Assembly (NCBI GenBank): GCA_039090855.1
Contig: CM077034.1
Location: 14,925,219 to 14,989,218, forward strand
Reading direction: 5' to 3'
DNA from: Macrothele yani
Taxonomy: Eukaryota > Arthropoda > Arachnida > Araneae > Macrothelidae
Length of the DNA: 64,000 nt
Below the pieces are notes generated by a model. The model made no database searches, had not been told where the DNA came from, and saw only the letters and a list, made by a program, of their open reading frames with translations. Positions within the stretch are counted from its first letter, which is position 1. Each line of letters begins with the position of its first letter. Positions 58,688 through 64,000 of this stretch are shown piece by piece. A program made the translations under genes and the position numbers.

Positions 58688-61600
58688 TCATTTGGTGCTT
58701 GCTTTCCTTTTGTACCCTGAGGTAGAAGTTTCTCGTACCAAACACCAGCAGTACTCTGCTAACATGCTCGTAATTCTAAAACATCATAATGCCTGAAAAT
58801 CTCCTCTCGATCTTATTGATGTCTTGATGGAATCGTTCCCCGTGTTCATCGGAAACTGCTCCTAAATTTTCAGGGAAGAAGTCCAGGTGTGAGTGCAGGA
58901 AACGCACTTTAAGAGACATGTTATACCCCATAGCCTAGTACGCTGACAGCAATTCCTCGACATGAGCAGCATAATCATCACTTTTGCTGTTACCCAAAAA
59001 GTTCTTACACACGTTTTGGAATGCAAGCCAAGCTCTTTTTTCTTTTCGATTCAGGTGTTCAATAAACGTCGAATCTTTGAAAAGTTGTCTAATCTGGGGG
59101 CCCACGAAAACTCCTTCCTTGATTTTAGTCTCACTAAGACGAGGAAATTTATTTTTCAAAAATGTAAATGCATCACTTGTCTTTTATTTTTCAAAAATTG
59201 AAAGGCATCCCAGTTTGATGTGCAAAGGCGGCAAGTAAATATTTTCCTTCGGGACCAGAGGATCATGAACGACATTTTTCTGACCGGGAGTAAAACTTTC
59301 TCGCAGAGGCCAGTTCTGTCCGATCTAATGTTTGTCTCGTGCTCGGCTGTCCCATTCGCACAGGAAGCAGCAGTATTTTGTGAAGCCTGATTGCAGGCCC
59401 GCGAGTACAGCAACAACTTTTAAGTCAGCGCAAAGTTTCCAATTATAATCATGATAACAGATTTTATCAAGGATTCGGTTGATGTTTTCGTACGTCTCCT
59501 TCATATCCACAGAGTATGCAACCAGGACTGATGGTAACTCATTCCCATTGGTCAACAGGACAACTTTCAAGCTTGTCTTTGATGAGTCTATAAACAGTCG
59601 CCATTTGTCTGGGTCACATGTTATCTTCAGTTCTATCATCAATGCATTTGAATTAAGGCAGAACACTAAGCTTTCATCTTCCGAAAAAGTAATTGCAGGG
59701 TTGACTGTCTGGTCCTGTAAGAAGAGATTTTTACGCCCTTTTCTAAGAGATTCCACTGCTGAAGTCGAGATCCAACAAGTTGAGATTTAGTCTTAGGTAA
59801 CTCCAAAACCCTGACGGGATCATTCGATTCTGACTGAGTAATGAGGTGAGGTTTTCGATGAGCTGAATCAGCAGAACACTCTTCAACATCAGTGGACGTA
59901 TCATCTGATGGTCCAAGCTGTGGCTCAAAGTATGTCACATCCGTTTCTGGCTCTAGAGTATAGGTTTTTGGGGGCACTGGGATTGGCAATGATTCGTTGT
60001 GAGGAACTGGTCTTAAAGCTGAAGGGATATTAGGATACTGAATTGTATGCTTACATTTGTTGCTAGATAACCCGACGGTGGAAGTCATACAAAAGTAACA
60101 ATCTGTGAGATGACAGCGAGGTTTGCGCCAAACCATGGGCACAGCAAATGGCATTGATTGAGCTGAATCAGCAGAACACTCTTCATCATCGGTGGACGTA
60201 TCATGTGATGGTCCAAGCTGTGGCTCAAAGTATGTCACATCCGTTTCTGGCTCTAGAGTATAGGTTTTTGGGGGCACTGGGATTGCCAATGATTCGTTGT
60301 GAGGAACTGGTCTTAGAGCTGAAGGGATATTAGGATACTGAATTGTATGCTTACTTTTGTTGCTAGATAACCCGACGGTGGAAGTCATACAAAAGTAACA
60401 ATCTGTGAGATGACAGCGAGGTTTGCGCCAAACCATGGGCACAGCAAATGGCATTGATTGAGCTGAATCAGCAGAACACTCTTCATCATCGGTGGACGTA
60501 TCATGTGATGGTCCAAGCTGTGTTTCAAAGTATGTCACATCCGTTTCTGGCTCTAGAGTATAGGTTTTTGGGGGCACTGGGATTGGCAATGATTCGTTGT
60601 GAGGAACTGGTCTTAGAGCAGAATGGGATAGTAGGATACTGAATTGTATGCTTACTTTTGTTGCTAGATAACCCGACGGTGGAAGTCATACAAAAGTAAC
60701 AATCTGGGAGATGACAGCGAGGTTTGCGCCAAACCATGGGCACAGCAAATGACATTGATTGAGCTGAATCAGCAGAACACTCTTCATCATCGGTGGACGT
60801 ATCATGTGATGGTTCAAGCTGTGGTTCAAAGTATGTCACATCCGTTTCTGGCTCTAGAGTATAGGTTTTTGGGGGCACTGGGATTGGCAATGATTCGTTG
60901 TGAGGAACTGGTCTTAGAGCTGAAGGGATATTAGGATACTGAGTTGTATGCTTACTTTTGTTGCTAGATAACCTGACGGTGGAAATCATACGAAAGTAAC
61001 AATATGTGAGATGACAGCGAGGTTTGCGCCAAACCATGGGCACAGCAAATGGCATTGATTGAGCTGAATCAGCAGAACACTCTTCATCATCGGTGGACGT
61101 ATCATGTGATGGTCCAAGCTGTGGTTCAAAGTATGTCACATCCGTTTCTGGCTCTAGAGTATAGGTTTTTGGGGGCACTGGGATTGGCAATGATTCGTTG
61201 TGAGGAACTGGTCTTAGAGCTGAATGGGATAGTAGGATACTGAATTGTATGCTTACTTTTGTTGCTAGATAACCCGACGGTGGAAGTCATACAAAAGTAA
61301 CAATCTGTGAGATGACAGCGAGGTTTGCGCCAAACCATGGGCACAGCAAATGGCATTGATTGAGCTGAATCAGCAGAACACTCTTCATCATCGGTGGACG
61401 TATCATGTGATGGTCCAAGCTGTGTTTCAAAGTATGTCACATCCGTTTCAGGCTCTAGAGTATAGGTTTTTGGGGGCACTGGGATTGGCAATGATTCGTT
61501 GTGAGGAACTGGTCTTAGAGCTGAATGGGATAGTAGGATACTGAATTGTATGCTTACTTTTGTTGCTAGATAACCCGACGGTGGAAGTCATACAAAAGTA

Positions 61601-63080
61601 ACAATCTGGGAGATGACAGCGAGGTTTGCGCCAAACCATGGGCACAGCAAATGGCATTGATTGAGCTGAATCAGCAGAACACTCTTCATCATTGGTGGAC
61701 GTATCATGTGATGGTCCAAGCTGTGGTTCAAAGTATGTCACATCCGTTTCTGGCTCTAGAGTATAGGTTTTTGGGGGCACTGGGATTGGCAATGATTCGT
61801 TGTGAGGAACTGGTCTTAGAGCTGAATGGGATATTAGGATACTGAGTTGTATGCTTACTTTTGTTGCTAGATAACCTGACGGTGGAAATCATACAAAAGT
61901 AACAATATGTGAGATGACAGCGAGGTTTGCGCCAAACCATGGGCACAGCAAATGGCATTGATTGAGCTGAATCAGCAGAACACTCTTCATCATCGGTGGA
62001 TGTATCATGTGATGGTCCAAGCTGTGGTTCAAAGTATGTCACATCCGTTTCTGGCTCTAGAGTATAGGTTTTTGGGGGCACTGGGATTGGCAATGATTCG
62101 TTGTGAGGAACTGGTCTTAGAGCTGAAGGGATAGTAGGATACTGAATTGTATGCTTACTTTTGTTGCTAGATAACCCGATGGTGGAAGTCATACAAAAGT
62201 AACAATCTGTGAGATGACAGCGAGGTTTGCGCCAAACCATGGGCACAGCAAATGGCATTGATTGAGCTGAATCAGCAGAACACTCTTCATCATCGGTGGA
62301 CGTATCATGTGATGGTCCAAGCTGTGGTTCAAAGTATGTCACATCCGTTTCTGGCTCTAGAGTATAGGTTTTTGGGGGCACTGGGATTGGCAATGATTCG
62401 TTGTGAGGAACTGGTCTTAGAGCTGAAGGGATAGTAGGATACTGAATTGTATGCTTACTTTTGTTGCTAGATAACCCGATGGTGGAAGTCATACAAAAGT
62501 AACAATCTGTGAGATGACAGCGAGGTTTGCGCCAAACCATGGGCACAGCAAATGGCATTGATTGAGCTGAATCAGCAGAACACTCTTCATCATCGGTGGA
62601 CGTATCATGTGATGGTCCAAGCTGTGTTTCAAAGTATGTCACATCCGTTTCAGGCTCTAGAGTATAGGTTTTTGGGGGCACTGGGATTGGCAATGATTCG
62701 TTGTGAGGAACTGGTCTTAGAGCTGAAGGGATATTAGGATACTGAATTGTATGCTTACTTTTGTTGCTAGATAACCCGACGGTGGAAGTCATACAAAAGT
62801 AACAATCTGTGAGATGACAGCGAGGTTCGCGCCAAACCACGGGCACAGCAAATGGCATTGATTTACGGGTACCTTTGAGCCATTTGGTCAAGCTACTGTA
62901 ACAAGTAGTGCAGCAAACTGTGGGAGCCCAGTTCTTGTCCTCATCGCCAACTTTGCAATCAAAGTAAAATTTATAAGCAGTTTTAAGAAACGGAGAAAGG
63001 GGATTTCGTTGCGCTTTAAAAGCCAGTTCCCCGCAAACATGGCAGAATCTATCGGGATGAATTATACACTCGCGTGGCAT
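58688..63080 (-). pseudogene. Arthropod repeat-family protein (putative transposase), frame-broken
   Basis: Starts MPRECIIHPDRFCHVCGELA (63080) with zinc-binding-like Cys pairs (CHVC, CCTTCYSS, later CYFC). Ten copies of a module with KSMPFAVPMVWR and EPETDVTYFE follow. Then come DPDKWRLFIDSSKTSLKVVL, LCADLKVVAVLAGLQSGFTK, CCFLCEWDSRA, FPRLSETKIKEGVFVGPQIR, FLHSHLDFFPENLGAVSDEH with GERFHQDI, and MLAEYCWCLVRETSTSGYKR before TGA at 58688. I know this as a widespread uncharacterised family in arthropod genomes. The conserved D (FIDSS), D (CADLKV) and E (DEHGER) could form a DDE site; that is inference. Frameshifts: four in the modules, more at 59380-59160 and 58780; stop at 58936. Confidence 0.72.
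59851..62854 (-). repeat. 300/301-bp (100-codon) tandem repeat in the gene, 10 units
   Basis: The boundary GCATTGATTGAGCTGAATCA recurs near 60151, 60451, 60752, 61052, 61353, 61654, 61955, 62255 and 62555. Six units are 300 bp and keep frame. Four are 301 bp with an extra base at GAATGGGATA (near 60610, 61225, 61525, 61825), each shifting the frame. Units are over 95% alike by eye. Confidence 0.95.
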
Positions 63081-63836
63081 AATTAAACAGTAAATGAATG
63101 CTCTATATTAATCGCAAATTACACTCACGTACTGTAATGCACTTGGAAAAGGCAGGTGTAAACAAATTTCTACCGTTTGACACAATTTAAACAACTTGGA
63201 AACACAGAATTCCCGCCTAGAACACCGACAAGTAGACTCAACGATCGCTACAGATCAACTGAGGGAAGATAATGCATACGGTGCAGGATTATCGTGATAA
63301 GAGCAATGCAAGTTTGACCTTCTCAAAGCCCGTGCAAACCTGTGCGCGATTCCTGTGGGAACCTCTTCGCGCGAGGTATTGAGAGAGTCAGCGTGGTGGA
63401 GTGAATGTTCTGAACTGTTGCTATATATTTTTATTATTTGCAGGTTTTTTGGTGGAGGATCAGAAGGGCTGGAAGCTGGAATATGTAGCAAATAAGTGAA
63501 AAAATTGCCAAAAAAACCCGGAAAAATCAATCATTTGTAAGGATTTCTTTGCAGTTGGGGGGGGGGCAAATCCCCCCCCCCCAATCTATCTCCTTGATAC
63601 AGATGTTCATGTTTTATAACTTTTCACCTCTGTAGCCCCTCAGAAGAAATGTAAAGGCTGAAATAATCCTTTTCATCCCTCCAAATTATCGGAAAGTGAT
63701 AAAATTAGGTGGGGGGGTCCCCTGAAAACGGTGGGTGATGGAGGAAAACGGGGGTCATATTCGGATTCAGGAGGTCGTTTTACATAAGAATCAGTAGGAA
63801 TGGTGTCAGGGCCGATTTTCATGCCAACCAGAGTAG

Positions 63837-64000
63837 TTCGTTGGCAAATAAGTATAAATCATCCCGGTTGTGAGGCCATGTAACCAGGGTGTCGTCAATG
63901 TATCCTAAATAAAGCAACACACGGTGAGGGAAAGAACTAAGGACCCGATTTTCAATGTGCTGTAACGAAATTTCAGCTAGAACAGCAGACAGGGGGGGGA
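63837..64000 (-). pseudogene. Penelope-like element 3, RT (right part)
   Basis: Minus strand LSAVLAEISLQHIENRVLSS and LGYIDDTLVTWPHNRDDLY, with the YIDD catalytic box. It continues beyond the window and, past the inserted transposon, into 58207. Confidence 0.8.

Larger units (their letters stand above)
58211..63833 (-). mobile_element. DNA transposon with ~330-bp TIRs carrying an uncharacterised repeat-protein gene
   Basis: Left end CACTGGTTGGCA (58211), right end TGCCAACCAGAG (to 63833), flanked by TAG (58208-58210 and 63834-63836), a possible 3-bp duplication. The inverted repeats (58211-58545 and 63500-63833) are near-identical and include TTTATCACTTTCCGATAATT. The element sits in the Penelope RT: removing it joins YLFANEL to SSTFPTIRL. 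One minus-strand gene fills the interior. The ends and duplication would suit a CACTA-like element, but the protein family has no established assignment that I know. Confidence 0.75.

Noticed and set aside
60148..62737. Series of plus-strand 60-64 codon frames (MALIELNQQNTLHHRW)
   Set aside because: They are antisense shadows of the 300-bp module of the minus-strand gene.
49540..64000. Next TANC exon
   Set aside because: I looked for the expected following ankyrin unit on the + strand and found none; the exon probably lies beyond 64000.

Overview
This is an intronic window of a large, repeat-rich animal genome. It is most probably an arthropod, and the mix of Penelope-like, RTE, Tc1/mariner, Helitron and tRNA-SINE families would suit a chelicerate, but the species cannot be fixed from the sequence. 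The only host gene I can support is on the + strand. Three short exons (99-336, 24038-24274, 49360-49539) have clean splice sites, all join in phase 0, and encode consecutive pieces of a TANC / rolling pebbles (rols) scaffold protein: the end of its ATPase-type region, then ankyrin repeats. The two complete introns are about 23.7 and 25.1 kb. The third runs past the window end.

Everything else is intron fill. Intron 1 (337-24037) holds a short coding-like relic, a 250-bp satellite, a long array with evenly spaced CTCF-like core motifs (3925-6720), a 7-kb mariner-type element with 330-bp terminal inverted repeats carrying nested pogo and Tc1 insertions, a Tc1 element that has acquired 21 copies of a 60-bp minisatellite, a SINE with six body copies, and a Penelope-like element. 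Intron 2 (24275-49359) holds a 1.07-kb palindrome, a sevenfold tRNA-SINE array, a Tc1 element, an AT-rich satellite, two RTE LINE copies, a MITE, a Helitron 3' end, a 93-bp satellite split by a Penelope fragment, and a second LINE broken by a non-autonomous DNA transposon (8-bp target duplication) and by a Tc1 element. After exon 3, a 301-302 bp tandem repeat recopies the exon's 3' end and splice donor four times. SINE, Tc1 and Penelope copies follow.

The last 5.6 kb is the most unusual. A DNA element with about 330-bp terminal inverted repeats (58211-63833) sits inside a Penelope-like element. It carries a gene of an uncharacterised arthropod repeat-protein family in which a 100-codon module is present ten times, four copies being frameshifted.

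Two themes recur. Segments inside transposons (DNA-binding modules, SINE bodies, splice donors) have been tandemly amplified. Inverted duplications (fold-backs) from 25 bp to over 500 bp per arm appear at many unrelated loci. No transposon copy here looks fully intact: every transposase or reverse transcriptase has a stop, frameshift, deletion or lost catalytic residue.
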